Positions 24,401 through 32,572 of a stretch of DNA of 34,197 nucleotides are shown here, in pieces. Where the stretch lies: positions 1 through 34,197 of the forward strand of contig JANXMY010000070.1 of assembly GCA_025354405.1 (NCBI GenBank). Reading direction: 5' to 3'. Each line of letters starts with the position of its first letter. The stretch's first letter is position 1. The DNA is from Armatimonadota bacterium (GTDB lineage: Bacteria > Armatimonadota > Armatimonadia > Armatimonadales > Capsulimonadaceae). The position numbers and the translations under genes were made by a program. Below the pieces are notes generated by a model. It was not told the DNA's origin and made no database searches. It was given only the letters and a program-made list of their open reading frames with translations.

Positions 24401-25432
24401 TCAGTTCGTCTTCCAATCTAAAATCACTTTGCCCGACTGCCCTGTCGCCATCACCGCGAAGCCCTGCTCCCAGTCGGAGTAGGGGAAGCGGTGCGTGATG
24501 ATGGGCTTCAGGTCCAGGCCGCTTTGCAGCATGACGCTCATCATGTACCACGTCTCGTACATCTCGCGCCCGTAAATCCCCTTGATTGTCAGCATGTTGA
24601 AGACAACTTTGTTCCAGTCGATATCGATCGGCCCGGCAGGGATACCAAGGACGGCGATTTTGCCCCCATGACACATGGCATCGATCATGCCTGGAAGGGC
24701 CGCTGGGCTGCCAGACATCTCCAGGCCAACATCGAACCCCTCCTGCATTCCAAGCTGAGCCTGGACGTCTGCAAGGCTGCGTTCGCGGATATTCAGAGCA
24801 ACCGTAGCCCCGAGTTTTCGCGCGAGTTCCAGGCGGTATTCGTTGACGTCAGTGACAACGACGAACCGCGCCCCGGCGTGGCGCGCGACCGCCGCCGCCA
24901 TGATTCCGATCGGCCCCGCTCCGGAAATCAGTACGTCCTCCCCTAGAACTGGGAAGGAGAGGGCCGTATGTACGGCATTACCGAAGGGATCAAAGATCGC
25001 GGCGATCTCGGGATCGATCCCCGGCCGGTGGTGCCAGATGTTAGTCATCGGCAGGGCAATATACTCGGCAAACGCACCGGGGCGGTTGACGCCCACGCCC
25101 TTTGTATCGCGGCACAGATGCCGCCGTCCCGCCAGGCAGTTGCGGCAATGGCCGCACACGACGTGGCCCTCGCCGCTGACGATTTCACCGGGGAAGAAGT
25201 CGATGACATTGGACCCGACCTCGACGATTTCGCCGACGAACTCATGGCCGATGACCAGTGGCAGAAAGATAGTTCTTTGTGCCCAGGCATCCCACTGATA
25301 GATATGCAGGTCGGTGCCACAAATCCCAGTTTTATCTACCCGGATGAGTACGTCATTGACACCAACCAGCGGCATGGGTACGTCTGCGAGTGTCAATCCC
25401 GGCTCCGACTTTATTTTGACCAGTGCTTTCAT
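24401..25432 (-). CDS. tdh: L-threonine 3-dehydrogenase
   Basis: This 343-residue zinc-dependent medium-chain dehydrogenase has the catalytic zinc ligands Cys38 ([11 protein letters not shown]) and His63-Glu64 (IGHEFVGEI). The structural zinc cysteines are 93, 96, 99 and 107 in [15 protein letters not shown], the same numbering I recall for E. coli Tdh. The NAD loop is [17 protein letters not shown]. It oxidises threonine to 2-amino-3-ketobutyrate. It starts four bases after the pilT stop and precedes kbl, completing the threonine-to-glycine route. Confidence 0.97.
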   Translation of the reverse strand: MKALVKIKSEPGLTLADVPMPLVGVNDVLIRVDKTGICGTDLHIYQWDAWAQRTIFLPLVIGHEFVGEIVEVGSNVIDFFPGEIVSGEGHVVCGHCRNCLAGRRHLCRDTKGVGVNRPGAFAEYIALPMTNIWHHRPGIDPEIAAIFDPFGNAVHTALSFPVLGEDVLISGAGPIGIMAAAVARHAGARFVVVTDVNEYRLELARKLGATVALNIRERSLADVQAQLGMQEGFDVGLEMSGSPAALPGMIDAMCHGGKIAVLGIPAGPIDIDWNKVVFNMLTIKGIYGREMYETWYMMSVMLQSGLDLKPIITHRFPYSDWEQGFAVMATGQSGKVILDWKTN

Positions 25433-25436
25433 AGGC

Positions 25437-26498
25437 TTAAGGGCGACGCATCATCTGCTTCATTTCGGTGACGTTGCCGGCATTCGCCAGGGCTTCATCT
25501 TCGGAGATCAGACCCGCGCGTACGTACTTGATTAGACACTGGTTCATCGTCTGCATGCCCCAGAAGTTGCCCTCGGCAATGGAGCCGTAAAGCTGCGATG
25601 CACGGCCTTCTTCAATCAATTTGGCGATGGTCGGCGTGACCACCATGATCTCAACCGCCCCGACCCGGCCTGTGCCGTCCAGGCGCGGAGGCAGCTTCTG
25701 CGAGATGACACCCCGCAGAGAGGCTGAAAGACGCAGACAGACCATGTCGCGGTCCTGTGGCGGATACATATTGATGATGCGGTCCAGAGTCTCTGCCGCC
25801 GATGCCGTATGCAGCGTTGAGAAAACGAGGTGACCGGTCTCCGCGGCGGCCAGGCCGACACTCATCGTCTCGATGTCGCGCATTTCTCCAATGAGCAGGA
25901 CGTCCGGGTTCTGACGCATCATATACTTCAGCGCATCGGCAAACGAATCCGTGTCCAGGCCGATCTCGCGCTGAGAGACGATGGACATTTTGTCCGGGTG
26001 CATAAACTCAATGGGGTCTTCGCAGGTAATGATATTTGTTCGGCGCGTTGAGTTGATCAGGTCGATCATGGCCGCCATCGTCGTCGATTTGCCGCAGCCG
26101 GTCGGGCCGGTCACGAGAATCAAGCCCTGGCGCGACTTGGTCAGGTCGGACAGCACCGGGGGCATGCCCAGCTGTTCCAGGGAGAAAATCTTCAGCGGGA
26201 TTAGCCGCAGGACCATGCCCATCGAGCCGCGCTGCTGATGTATATTGCACCGGATACGGCAGACACCTTCGACTTCAAACGCCAGGTCAAGTTCATGGCG
26301 ATGCTCGAATCGGCCGATCTGTTCGTGTGTCATGACGCTATACGCCAGGCTGCGACAATCGTCGGGAGTGAGCGGTGGGGCATCCGTCATCTGGATACGC
26401 CCGCTGATCCGCATCGCGGGGGGGCTGTTGGCCTTGATAAAAACGTCGGAGGCCTTTTTCGTGGCGGCGACTTTCAGCAGCTCATGAAGTTCCAGCAT
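25437..26498 (-). CDS. pilT: Type IV pilus retraction ATPase PilT
   Basis: This 353-residue hexameric secretion ATPase has an N-terminal PAS-like domain (about 1-100). Walker [11 protein letters not shown] is at 131-140, followed by the Asp box ([21 protein letters not shown]), Walker [11 protein letters not shown] and the His box [20 protein letters not shown]. PilT depolymerises pili for twitching. The retraction motif near the C-terminus reads [13 protein letters not shown], closer to PilU/PilT2 variants than the strict AIRNLIRE, so a second retraction ATPase is possible. AAAGGA lies 8 nt before the ATG. No other pilus genes are in the window; the genes on either side are metabolic or unknown. 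Confidence 0.93.
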   Translation of the reverse strand: MLELHELLKVAATKKASDVFIKANSPPAMRISGRIQMTDAPPLTPDDCRSLAYSVMTHEQIGRFEHRHELDLAFEVEGVCRIRCNIHQQRGSMGMVLRLIPLKIFSLEQLGMPPVLSDLTKSRQGLILVTGPTGCGKSTTMAAMIDLINSTRRTNIITCEDPIEFMHPDKMSIVSQREIGLDTDSFADALKYMMRQNPDVLLIGEMRDIETMSVGLAAAETGHLVFSTLHTASAAETLDRIINMYPPQDRDMVCLRLSASLRGVISQKLPPRLDGTGRVGAVEIMVVTPTIAKLIEEGRASQLYGSIAEGNFWGMQTMNQCLIKYVRAGLISEDEALANAGNVTEMKQMMRRP

Positions 26499-26526
26499 AC
26501 AATTGTCCTTTTGCGTATCGTCTTAG

Positions 26527-27255
26527 TTAACGTCTCGGTCCGAGAGTAGTTTCTTTTTCCTGGGACTTCTCTTCGGCAGAGAGCGGGGCCGGAGTCAGGC
26601 GATTTGCTGCGAAAAAGACCAGCAGCCCAGCAAAGGCCGCGGCCAGCACGATACCCAGCAGAATGAGCAGCGGCGACAGATGCGCTTTCCTCTTCGCAGT
26701 AACTGCTGCGGCAGCCTGCGCCGTTTCAGGCAGGCCCAGATGCTCAAACTGCGAGTTCAGGATCGCTACCCGGTAGGTAAATGCCGCTCCATGCTGTTCC
26801 AGGGTGATCCGCACATTATTATCGGCATATTGTGGCCATCCCTGGAATTGGAAGCTTGAATCGACAATAAAGATCAATGCCAGATTTTTATAGAGGCGAA
26901 ACGCCAAGATAAACGCCTCTACCGGCAGAGCATGTGTCTCATTCTGTACGACATTCGGCGCGGTGAAAGTCGCCCCGGTCAGGTATCGCACCTTCTGGAT
27001 CGGTGCCCGGTCGTTAGTAATCTTGAGGCCTGTCTGCGTCCACCCGGTCGCTTTGCGCAGAGCATCGAGGTCCCGCTGCACCTGAGGACGCGCCACCAGG
27101 CCGCTGTAGGTGATATCGACCTGATCGCCGAGGCCGGGCCGCTGCACGACCAGCACCAGGACATCGGGGGCAGGGGAGGCACTTTGTGCTCGACTCGAAA
27201 CGGAGAGACCGGAGATAAACAAGGTGAGGAAGAGCAGAAAGCCGCAGAACTTCAT
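26527..27255 (-). CDS. Secreted/membrane-anchored hypothetical protein
   Basis: This 242-residue protein has an N-terminal signal peptide (MKFCGFLLFLTLFISGLSV, cleavage near SRAQS). An extracytoplasmic beta-rich domain (about 25-190) has paired phrases DQVDITYSGLVARPQVQRDL and LEQHGAAFTYRVAILNSQFE. One transmembrane helix (about 196-218, LLILLGIVLAAAFAGLLVFF) and a short charged cytosolic tail follow. I do not recognise the family. The start is ATG at 27255, overlapping the photolyase stop as ATGA. It lies 28 nt ahead of pilT, so a surface or pilus-related role is conceivable, but this is only positional. Confidence 0.8.
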   Translation of the reverse strand: MKFCGFLLFLTLFISGLSVSSRAQSASPAPDVLVLVVQRPGLGDQVDITYSGLVARPQVQRDLDALRKATGWTQTGLKITNDRAPIQKVRYLTGATFTAPNVVQNETHALPVEAFILAFRLYKNLALIFIVDSSFQFQGWPQYADNNVRITLEQHGAAFTYRVAILNSQFEHLGLPETAQAAAAVTAKRKAHLSPLLILLGIVLAAAFAGLLVFFAANRLTPAPLSAEEKSQEKETTLGPRR

Positions 27256-28664
27256 GATTTTGAGACTTTCCCGTAGAGTGCCAATGCTCGCCCACGCTGA
27301 ATGGCATGGTCTACGACCGGCTGTGGGTATTCGGAGCAGCCGAGATGTTCCCGCTCGGCTTCCGATAGTTTCCAGGGCTGGTGGATAAACTTGGCGGGAA
27401 CACGGGACAGCTCGGGAACCCATTCCTTGACATAGGTGCCATTGGGATCGAATTTCTCCCCCTGGGAGGTTGGGTTGAAAATCCGAAAGTAGGGCTGGGC
27501 ATCCGTTCCCGTTCCGGCGGCCCACTGCCAGCCGCCGTTATTTGCCGATAGGTCGCCGTCGACTAGCTGCTGCATAAAATATCTCTCACCTTTGCGCCAG
27601 TCGATGAGGAGGTCTTTTGTGAGAAACGACGCCACGATCATACGGCCCCGGTTATGCATCCATGCTTCTGAGTTTAGCTGGCGCATGGCCGCATCTACGA
27701 TAGGATACCCCGTTCGGCCTTCCTTCCAAGCCGCAAACAGCTCTTCGTCGTTTTCCCATTCCAGGGCATCATAGTGCGGGCGGAACGCACCCCCTGCAAC
27801 ATGCGGAAAGTGAACCAGTATCTGCAGATAAAAGTCGTGCCAGGCCAGCTCCGAGAGAAAAGTCGTCCGGCCTGCCGACTCCCTCCCGGCCCGTCGCACT
27901 GTGTCGATGATGAAGCGCGGCGAAATCGTACCCAGATGCAGGTGTCGGGAGAGTCGGGAGGTGCCGTCCGACCCGAGAATATCCCGCTCGGTGTCGTATT
28001 CGTCGATCTTCGTTTTGACAAATTCGTACAGTATTTCATGGGCCGCGTCTTCGCCGCCACACTCGAATTTCTGCGTCGTCGTAAACTTCAGCTCCGCCGC
28101 CGTCGGCAGTGGATCGGATTTGGTCCCTTGCGGCAGAGTAATCGCGTGCGGCGCAGGCAGCGGCCCCTCGGCGGGGCGATCGAACCATTGCCGTTTGTAG
28201 GGACCGAAGACCGTGTAGGGGGTTCTGGCCTGAGAGAGTATCTCCCCCGGCTCAAACAGCGACAGCCCGGAGAATGCCTCGCAGACCTTCCCGCGCTCCG
28301 CCAGTGCCTTCGCCACGGCTTCGTCCCGCGCTTTTCCCATCGGCTCGTATTCCCGGTGGTGGAAGACGCCGTCCGCCCCGAACTCCTCCACGGCCTTCAG
28401 TATCTCTTCCGGCACGCTCCCACGGCGAATTATCAGCCGTCCGCCCGCTTTCTGCAGGTTTGCGTCCAGAACGCCAAGCGCATCCACCAGAAATGTCACT
28501 CGCGCCGCCCCGGTGTCCGCCCGTTCCAGAATGGCCGGGTCGAACACAAACAGCGGAATGACCATTTCCGCCTGGGCGATGGCCTCAAACAGGGCCGCAT
28601 TGTCGTGGAGGCGCAGGTCGCGCCGGAACCATACGATCAGTGTCTTGTATTTCTTGTCCGTCAT
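27252..28664 (-). CDS. phr: Deoxyribodipyrimidine photolyase
   Basis: This 470-residue class I CPD photolyase/cryptochrome-family protein starts LIVWFRRDLRLHDNAALFEA, the antenna-binding Rossmann domain. The FAD domain has RLSRHLHLGTISPRF, WHDFYLQILVHFPHV, GYPIVDAAMRQLNSEAWMHN, RMIVASFLTKDLLIDW and DLSANNGGWQWAAGTG. These include the Trp-rich DNA-lesion pocket. It uses blue light to split cyclobutane dimers. A TATAAT on the minus strand lies about 11 bases before the ATG, so the mRNA would have almost no leader. It is the first gene of a five-gene minus-strand run ending at kbl. Confidence 0.96.
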   Translation of the reverse strand: MTDKKYKTLIVWFRRDLRLHDNAALFEAIAQAEMVIPLFVFDPAILERADTGAARVTFLVDALGVLDANLQKAGGRLIIRRGSVPEEILKAVEEFGADGVFHHREYEPMGKARDEAVAKALAERGKVCEAFSGLSLFEPGEILSQARTPYTVFGPYKRQWFDRPAEGPLPAPHAITLPQGTKSDPLPTAAELKFTTTQKFECGGEDAAHEILYEFVKTKIDEYDTERDILGSDGTSRLSRHLHLGTISPRFIIDTVRRAGRESAGRTTFLSELAWHDFYLQILVHFPHVAGGAFRPHYDALEWENDEELFAAWKEGRTGYPIVDAAMRQLNSEAWMHNRGRMIVASFLTKDLLIDWRKGERYFMQQLVDGDLSANNGGWQWAAGTGTDAQPYFRIFNPTSQGEKFDPNGTYVKEWVPELSRVPAKFIHQPWKLSEAEREHLGCSEYPQPVVDHAIQRGRALALYGKVSKS

Positions 28665-28675
28665 AAGTACTAATA

Positions 28676-28681
28676 ATTATA
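28676..28681 (-). promoter_or_regulatory. -10 box for phr with near-zero leader
   Basis: Read on the minus strand this is TATAAT, ending 11 bases before the phr ATG. Initiation would fall about 5 nt ahead of the start codon. No -35 consensus is seen at the right distance. Confidence 0.5.
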
Positions 28682-28735
28682 CTTGCTCCGAACCGGAAAC
28701 GCCTCACCGTGCCGAAAATAAATACCCTATGCTTT

Positions 28736-28976
28736 CTTATTAACTGATGTTACGCAGGGAGGAACGCAAAGAGCAGAGCGTGGACCGGGCAAGATAGGGG
28801 CCGGACATGATAGGAGCCGGACATGATAGGAGCCGGACATGATAGGGGCCGGACATGATAGGAGCCGGACATGATAGGAGCCGGACAAGACGCAGGAGTT
28901 TACTCCCACGCCTCTTTGGCTCACGCCTCGTCACCGGCACTGACTTGAGATGCCCTGCGTAACATCAGTTACTAAG
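28736..28976. mobile_element. MITE-like element with perfect 19-bp terminal inverted repeats
   Basis: TAACTGATGTTACGCAGGG (28741-28759) is the exact reverse complement of 28953-28971. Allowing one mismatch, the arms extend to 28736 and 28976. The interior has no real gene and holds six 16-bp tandem repeats. The ends resemble those of DDE-type insertion sequences, from memory of similar GATGTTACGC termini; no transposase is present, so it would be non-autonomous. It sits in the gap between the divergently transcribed phr and esterase genes. Confidence 0.75.
28793..28888 (+). repeat. Six tandem copies of a 16-bp unit
   Basis: The unit is GATAGGAGCCGGACAT. Copies 1 and 4 have GGGG in place of GGAG, and copy 6 ends in A. 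They are perfectly in register from 28793 to 28888, inside the MITE-like element. Because 16 is not a multiple of three, any protein repeat seen here is a by-product of the DNA repeat. Confidence 0.92.
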
Positions 28977-28994
28977 TAGTAGCGAAGATGTTTC

Positions 28995-29067
28995 CCGGTA
29001 TTTGGACCCGGCCTTGAAAGGCCGGGCTACTCGGAGAAAGCCCCTCCGGGGCTAAAGAAAATACCGG
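28995..29067. repeat. Dispersed double-hairpin repeat, copy 2, with flanking inverted repeats
   Basis: The core 29006-29053 matches 17482-17529 at 44 of 48 positions and keeps both hairpins (9-bp CCCGGCCTT stem and 6-bp AGCCCC stem). Here the core is also enclosed by CCGGTATTT (28995-29003) and AAATACCGG (29059-29067). Confidence 0.85.
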
Positions 29068-29072
29068 ATTAC

Positions 29073-29102
29073 TTATGCACATATACTTAAATATGTGCAT
29101 AA
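29073..29102. promoter_or_regulatory. 30-bp palindrome, candidate operator
   Basis: TTATGCACATAT (29073-29084) and ATATGTGCATAA (29091-29102) are exact 12-bp inverted arms around ACTTAA. It lies about 120 bp before the esterase gene. It could be a repressor site or a cruciform; no regulator gene is nearby. Confidence 0.5.
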
Positions 29103-29220
29103 ATGCAGTGGGGGTAGGCATCTTGCAAAAATATTATCGTGCAAAATGCCCGGGAGCATTTAGCCCGGTGCGCTTGCAGCAGTGCAGGAATAAGACTGCC
29201 AATCGCGAACTTTAGCGGCA

Positions 29221-30180
29221 ATGATTAGTGCTGTTCTGGAACAAACCCGCGCCCCCGTCCGCCGCCCCGCCGATTTCGCGGCGTACTGGACCCAAGTCAA
29301 AGCCGAGCTGGCCGAGGTACCTGTCGAGTGGGAGCGACTGGCTGGGGTGGGGGGCGAGACGGAGACGCATTCGGTGGACTGGGTGCGCTTTTCGTCGCTG
29401 GGCGATCTGGTGATCTACGGCTGGCTGGCCGTCCCGAAGGTGTTGCCGCCTGGGGGATGCCGAGGGTATCTGTGGCTGCCGGGGTATTCGCTGGGGAACC
29501 CGCCGCCGGGGCCGGAGAGCTTGTATCCGGGGACGGTGACATTCGGCATCAACCTGCATGGAAACCTGCCGGATACGCCGTACAAGCATCCGTCGCTGAC
29601 CGGGGCGGATTATATCACGGCGGGGATCGAGTCGCCGCAGACATATATTTACCGGAATATCGTGGGGCACTGCCAACGCGGTCTGGACGTGCTGGCGGAG
29701 ATGGCCGAAGTCGATCCGGCGCGGCTCATAGTCGGCGGGATGAGCCAGGGTGGGGGGCTGGCGCTGGTTACGGCGGCCCTCGTTCCCTCCGTGCGCCTGT
29801 GCCTTTCGGATATGCCTTGGTTCTGCGCTCTGGAGCTGGCACTTTCGCTGCTCGACCGGACGAAGTACCGGCGCCTGTCTCCTCTCCGTTACCCGGATGC
29901 GCGTGGGCTGGTCGCGGACCTTGCCGAAGCGCACCCGGAACATGCGGCGCAGATTTATGAAACGTTCCACTATTTCGATCCGCTCTCCCATGCCGCGAAT
30001 ATTCTCTGCTCGACGCAGCTGAGTGCGGGCGGACGGGACCCCAGCTGCAAGCCGCCGACGATCTACGCGGTCTTCAACGAACTCATGTGCGAGAAAGAGA
30101 TGCTGTTTCTCCCGAGTACGGGGCATGAGATCGTCCCGGCGATGCGGGAAGCGCACGGGAAGTGGGTAGAACGAGTTTAG
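29221..30180 (+). CDS. Acetyl xylan esterase / cephalosporin-C deacetylase family (AXE1)
   Basis: This 319-residue alpha/beta hydrolase without a signal peptide has the nucleophile Ser175 in VGGMSQGGGLALVTAAL and a probable Asp in GGRDPSCKPPTIYAVFNEL, the AXE1 pattern D-x-x-C/P-P...N. The His is in STGHEIVPAM. The YRNIVGHCQRGLDVLAEM and ADYITAGI blocks are also family-typical. It should deacetylate small acetylated sugars or xylo-oligosaccharides in the cytosol. No clear ribosome site precedes the ATG. It heads a probable operon with a small acidic protein and a ROK kinase, fitting sugar scavenging. Confidence 0.9.
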   Translation: MISAVLEQTRAPVRRPADFAAYWTQVKAELAEVPVEWERLAGVGGETETHSVDWVRFSSLGDLVIYGWLAVPKVLPPGGCRGYLWLPGYSLGNPPPGPESLYPGTVTFGINLHGNLPDTPYKHPSLTGADYITAGIESPQTYIYRNIVGHCQRGLDVLAEMAEVDPARLIVGGMSQGGGLALVTAALVPSVRLCLSDMPWFCALELALSLLDRTKYRRLSPLRYPDARGLVADLAEAHPEHAAQIYETFHYFDPLSHAANILCSTQLSAGGRDPSCKPPTIYAVFNELMCEKEMLFLPSTGHEIVPAMREAHGKWVERV

Positions 30181-30196
30181 AGGAGATATTTTGACT

Positions 30197-30418
30197 ATGG
30201 TTGAGGATAATATCGAAGATCAGGTCGGGCTGACGGAGGCGAATGCATTCGAGCAGACGACCAGTGGCACTTCCGTGACGGGCAAGCATCTGTACGTGGA
30301 TGGGGGTGACGGAGCGGACGAGAAAGAAGCGACAACGCTCAGCCACTCGGCCGGAGCCAGCAGTGAGGCTCCCGCGAGCAGCGGCATTCCCAGTGCGGAG
30401 AAGCAGGCGAAGCAGTGA
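30197..30418 (+). CDS. Small acidic hypothetical protein
   Basis: This protein of about 73 residues is rich in Glu, Ser, Ala and Gly (MVEDNIEDQVGLTEANAFEQ; C-terminal SGIPSAEKQAKQ). It has no predicted membrane segment and is probably disordered. AGGAG immediately follows the esterase stop, 11 nt before this ATG; a TTG two codons earlier is also possible. The ROK kinase gene begins four bases after its stop. The ribosome site and tight packing support expression, but the function is unknown. Confidence 0.6.
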   Translation: MVEDNIEDQVGLTEANAFEQTTSGTSVTGKHLYVDGGDGADEKEATTLSHSAGASSEAPASSGIPSAEKQAKQ

Positions 30419-30422
30419 TTTC

Positions 30423-31349
30423 GTGACAAACAAACTCATTCTCGGGATTGATATTGGCGGCACGAAATCTGCGGTTGTTATCGGCACTCCGAGCGGCGCC
30501 GTTCTGGCGAGGGCGTCGGCGAAAACAGATGCCGAGAACTGGCGTAGTGGGGTGCAGTCGCTTTTTGGGCTGGCGCGAGATGTCTGCCGAGACTACGGCT
30601 GCCAAATGTCGGAGATTACGGCGGTTGGTGTCTCCTGCGGCGGACCGCTGGACTTTGAAACTGGGATTATCTATGCCCCTCCGAATTTGCCGGGCTGGGA
30701 AGCGGTTCCGCTGAAGGCATTGCTGGAAGCGGAGTTTGGTCTGAAAGTTGCCGTGGAGAACGATGCAAATGCCACGGCCATCGCGGAGCACCGCTGGGGG
30801 GCGGGAGCGGGCTGCCGGGATATGGCGTTTCTAACGATGGGGACAGGGATCGGGGCGGGCCTGATCCTCAATAACCAGCTTTATCGCGGGCGTAATGGGC
30901 TGGCCGGAGAGATCGGCCACATGACCCTCGTGCCGAACGGTCCGCTCTGCCTTTGCGGCAGGCGCGGCTGCCTGGAAGCCCTGGCATCGGGCACGGCGAT
31001 CGGGCGCATGGGCCGGGAGCGTTTTGGGGAGAGTACGGTGACGGCTCACGACGTTTGCGATCGTGCCCGACTTGGCGATCCGGTGGCCCGCGAAATTATT
31101 GCCGAGGCGGCTTATTTCATGGGTCTGGGGCTGGCGGGCTTGCTGCAAACGCTTAACTTGGAGCGTATCGTACTCGGGACGCTGGCGGTCCACGCCGCTG
31201 ACCTGCTGCTGGAGCCGATTCGCCGGAGTGCGCAGGAAAATTGCTGGCCGTTAGTCTGGGCAGGCGTCACCATCGTCCCTGCCGCTCTGGGGGATTCGGC
31301 CCAGGATAAGGCGGCATTGGCGGTCGCACTGCCTCTCATCAAAACGTAA
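30423..31349 (+). CDS. ROK-family sugar kinase (glucokinase-like)
   Basis: This 308-residue protein has the ATP phosphate loop LGIDIGGTKSAVVIG at the N-terminus. The catalytic Asp is in VENDANATAIAEH, then TMGTGIGAG and GEIGHMTL, which carries a zinc-ligand His. The ROK zinc signature CLCGRRGCLEALASG is intact. It should phosphorylate glucose or a related hexose with ATP. The best start is GTG at 30423, four bases after the small acidic gene; upstream in-frame codons overlap that gene and do not match the family. It is the last gene of the esterase operon. Confidence 0.92.
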   Translation: MTNKLILGIDIGGTKSAVVIGTPSGAVLARASAKTDAENWRSGVQSLFGLARDVCRDYGCQMSEITAVGVSCGGPLDFETGIIYAPPNLPGWEAVPLKALLEAEFGLKVAVENDANATAIAEHRWGAGAGCRDMAFLTMGTGIGAGLILNNQLYRGRNGLAGEIGHMTLVPNGPLCLCGRRGCLEALASGTAIGRMGRERFGESTVTAHDVCDRARLGDPVAREIIAEAAYFMGLGLAGLLQTLNLERIVLGTLAVHAADLLLEPIRRSAQENCWPLVWAGVTIVPAALGDSAQDKAALAVALPLIKT

Positions 31350-31372
31350 GAAAAAATACTTCAAAAAAGTAC

Positions 31373-31401
31373 TTGACAGAATGCGCGGCCTGTGTTATGA
31401 T
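31373..31401 (+). promoter_or_regulatory. Strong consensus promoter for a small RNA
   Basis: TTGACA (31373-31378), a 17-nt spacer, and TATGAT (31396-31401) with an extended TGT. No ORF with a ribosome site follows in the next 150 nt, and the next gene is on the other strand. Confidence 0.85.
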
Positions 31402-31407
31402 TAGTTA

Positions 31408-31512
31408 ACCCCGGACAATCTCCGGTTGCGCATGGGACTCTCTGAAGGGAGCAAGCCCCGCGTAATGAAAAGCCGTCCCGAGTTCGCGAAAGCAAACAGG
31501 CACGGCTTTTTC
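31408..31512 (+). ncRNA. Candidate small RNA of about 105 nt, unknown family
   Basis: It lies between a consensus promoter and an intrinsic terminator. Visible folds are CCGGA/TCCGG (31411-31425), then CTCTC/GGGAG with a TGAA loop (31438-31451) nested in GGG/CCC and GCG/CGC pairs (31428-31461). A final stem AAAAGCCGT/ACGGCTTTT (31468-31510) runs into T5. No ribosome site with an ORF is present. I could not match it to 6S, SRP RNA, tmRNA or a riboswitch class by eye. Confidence 0.7.
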
Positions 31513-31562
31513 GTCGTTTCGCCTCATTCTTTATTGCGCAAAGCGCCTCACTTAGCGCATCT

Positions 31563-31901
31563 TTAAGATTGCTCCAGAGCCTGCTGAGAACAGTCCCGCT
31601 TGTTTTTCCAGCGGCGGACAGCGACTAGGCCAAAGCCCAAGGTCAGCATGCCGCCAAATCCGACACCGGTACTGGTTTCAGGGACCGGAGAGGCGTGTGA
31701 GCTGACATCGAGTGTCGATTCCGTCAGCGCTGCAGTCTCCGAGCTGTCCGTGATCTGTGTTTGCTTTTCTGCTATCACGCTCTGCGAAGAGACTGTTTCG
31801 CCGTGGGGGAGAGAATGGGCCGCCAGTCTCTGGACGAATATTGCGCCCAGCAGGGCGCCGAGTACGAGACCGAGTTTGATGACGAGACCTGTGCGCTGCA
31901 T
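31563..31901 (-). CDS. PEP-CTERM-type sorting signal protein
   Basis: This 112-residue protein has an N-terminal hydrophobic segment (about 8-27, a signal or anchor) and a Ser/Thr-rich middle. The C-terminal VPETSTGVGFGGMLTLGFGL is followed by VAVRRWKNKR: the PEP-like motif, a transmembrane stretch and basic residues of the exosortase sorting signal. About eight residues follow the basic patch, slightly longer than usual. Such proteins are exported and processed by exosortase, and often belong to extracellular matrix. GGAGGAG lies 6 nt before the ATG. No exosortase gene is in this window. Confidence 0.72.
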   Translation of the reverse strand: MQRTGLVIKLGLVLGALLGAIFVQRLAAHSLPHGETVSSQSVIAEKQTQITDSSETAALTESTLDVSSHASPVPETSTGVGFGGMLTLGFGLVAVRRWKNKRDCSQQALEQS

Positions 31902-31992
31902 AAAATTCTCCTCCGCCGAGCTTCCATCTTGACCTGGTAATAATTACAGTGTCGGTCAGAAGCGCGAAAAAGAAGAGAGGGAAATCAGCGGC

Positions 31993-32490
31993 TCAGAAAT
32001 TCTTTCGTAAGCCGGTCCTGTCGGAGAGAATACGCGTCTTCTTAAGGCGCCAGCCTTCATCGGTCTTTATCCAGTAGTCGCGGGAGACATCCTCCCCAAC
32101 GACTTTGGCCGTTCGTCCCGTGGAGCGGTTGCTGCTGATGAAAATGAAGTGATCTTTGACGACAACGGTGGCATCAGTCTCGCTGCTGGTAATGCTCTTG
32201 ATGGTCGACGTACTTTTGGCCGTATCCATGAGATTCATGACATCCTGAAGTTCCTGGCGCCCGTCCGAGGCTTCGTGAACATGGCCTTTCTTATCGGTCG
32301 TGGTGTGGTCTGGAGTATCGAAATCAAAGACACCGTCTACATTCTTCTGCGCGACGGCTTCATTGATTTTGTTGCAGATCCCCTGCAGCTCCTGCTGAGT
32401 GGTGGAGGCTTTCTTCGGTGCGGCACACGCCGGAGGGCCGACGCAGATAGTAAGTCCCAAAGTTAGCACGAAAAGTTTGCGAGGAATCAT
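31993..32490 (-). CDS. Secreted NTF2-like (SnoaL/DUF4440-type) protein
   Basis: This 165-residue protein has a clear signal peptide (MIPRKLFVLTLGLTICVGPP, cleavage near CAAP). The mature domain follows the NTF2-like order: helix ELQGICNKINEAVAQKNVDG, phrase VFDFDTPDH, strands ATVVVKDHFIF, and the family-typical DYWIKTDEGWRLKKTRIL ending. Such small cone-shaped domains bind ligands or act as orphan enzymes, and no activity can be assigned. It lies 91 nt upstream of the PEP-CTERM gene on the same strand and may share its transcript. Confidence 0.75.
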   Translation of the reverse strand: MIPRKLFVLTLGLTICVGPPACAAPKKASTTQQELQGICNKINEAVAQKNVDGVFDFDTPDHTTTDKKGHVHEASDGRQELQDVMNLMDTAKSTSTIKSITSSETDATVVVKDHFIFISSNRSTGRTAKVVGEDVSRDYWIKTDEGWRLKKTRILSDRTGLRKNF

Positions 32491-32572
32491 GTTCTTATCC
32501 CTTTTGGGCCATCCACCGATTTCCTCCTCATTTCCTTCTCTTTCTCATTTCCTTCCCCGCCTCAGTTCCGGG

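Noticed and set aside
28793-28888. CRISPR array
   Set aside because: Units are 16 bp, directly tandem, with no spacers and no cas genes.
28727-28940. Minus-strand frames with a 16-residue repeat (LLSCPAPIMSG pattern)
   Set aside because: The protein repeat is produced by the 16-bp DNA tandem repeat read in three successive frames. It has no ribosome site and lies inside the MITE-like element.
31408-31512. SRP RNA, because CTGAAGGGAGCAAGCC looks like the domain IV tip
   Set aside because: The opposing CAGG side of the symmetric loop is missing and the rest of the molecule does not form the long SRP hairpin.
31408-31512. c-di-GMP (GEMM) riboswitch for the PEP-CTERM gene
   Set aside because: Conserved GEMM core blocks are absent, and the RNA is transcribed toward, not into, the minus-strand gene.
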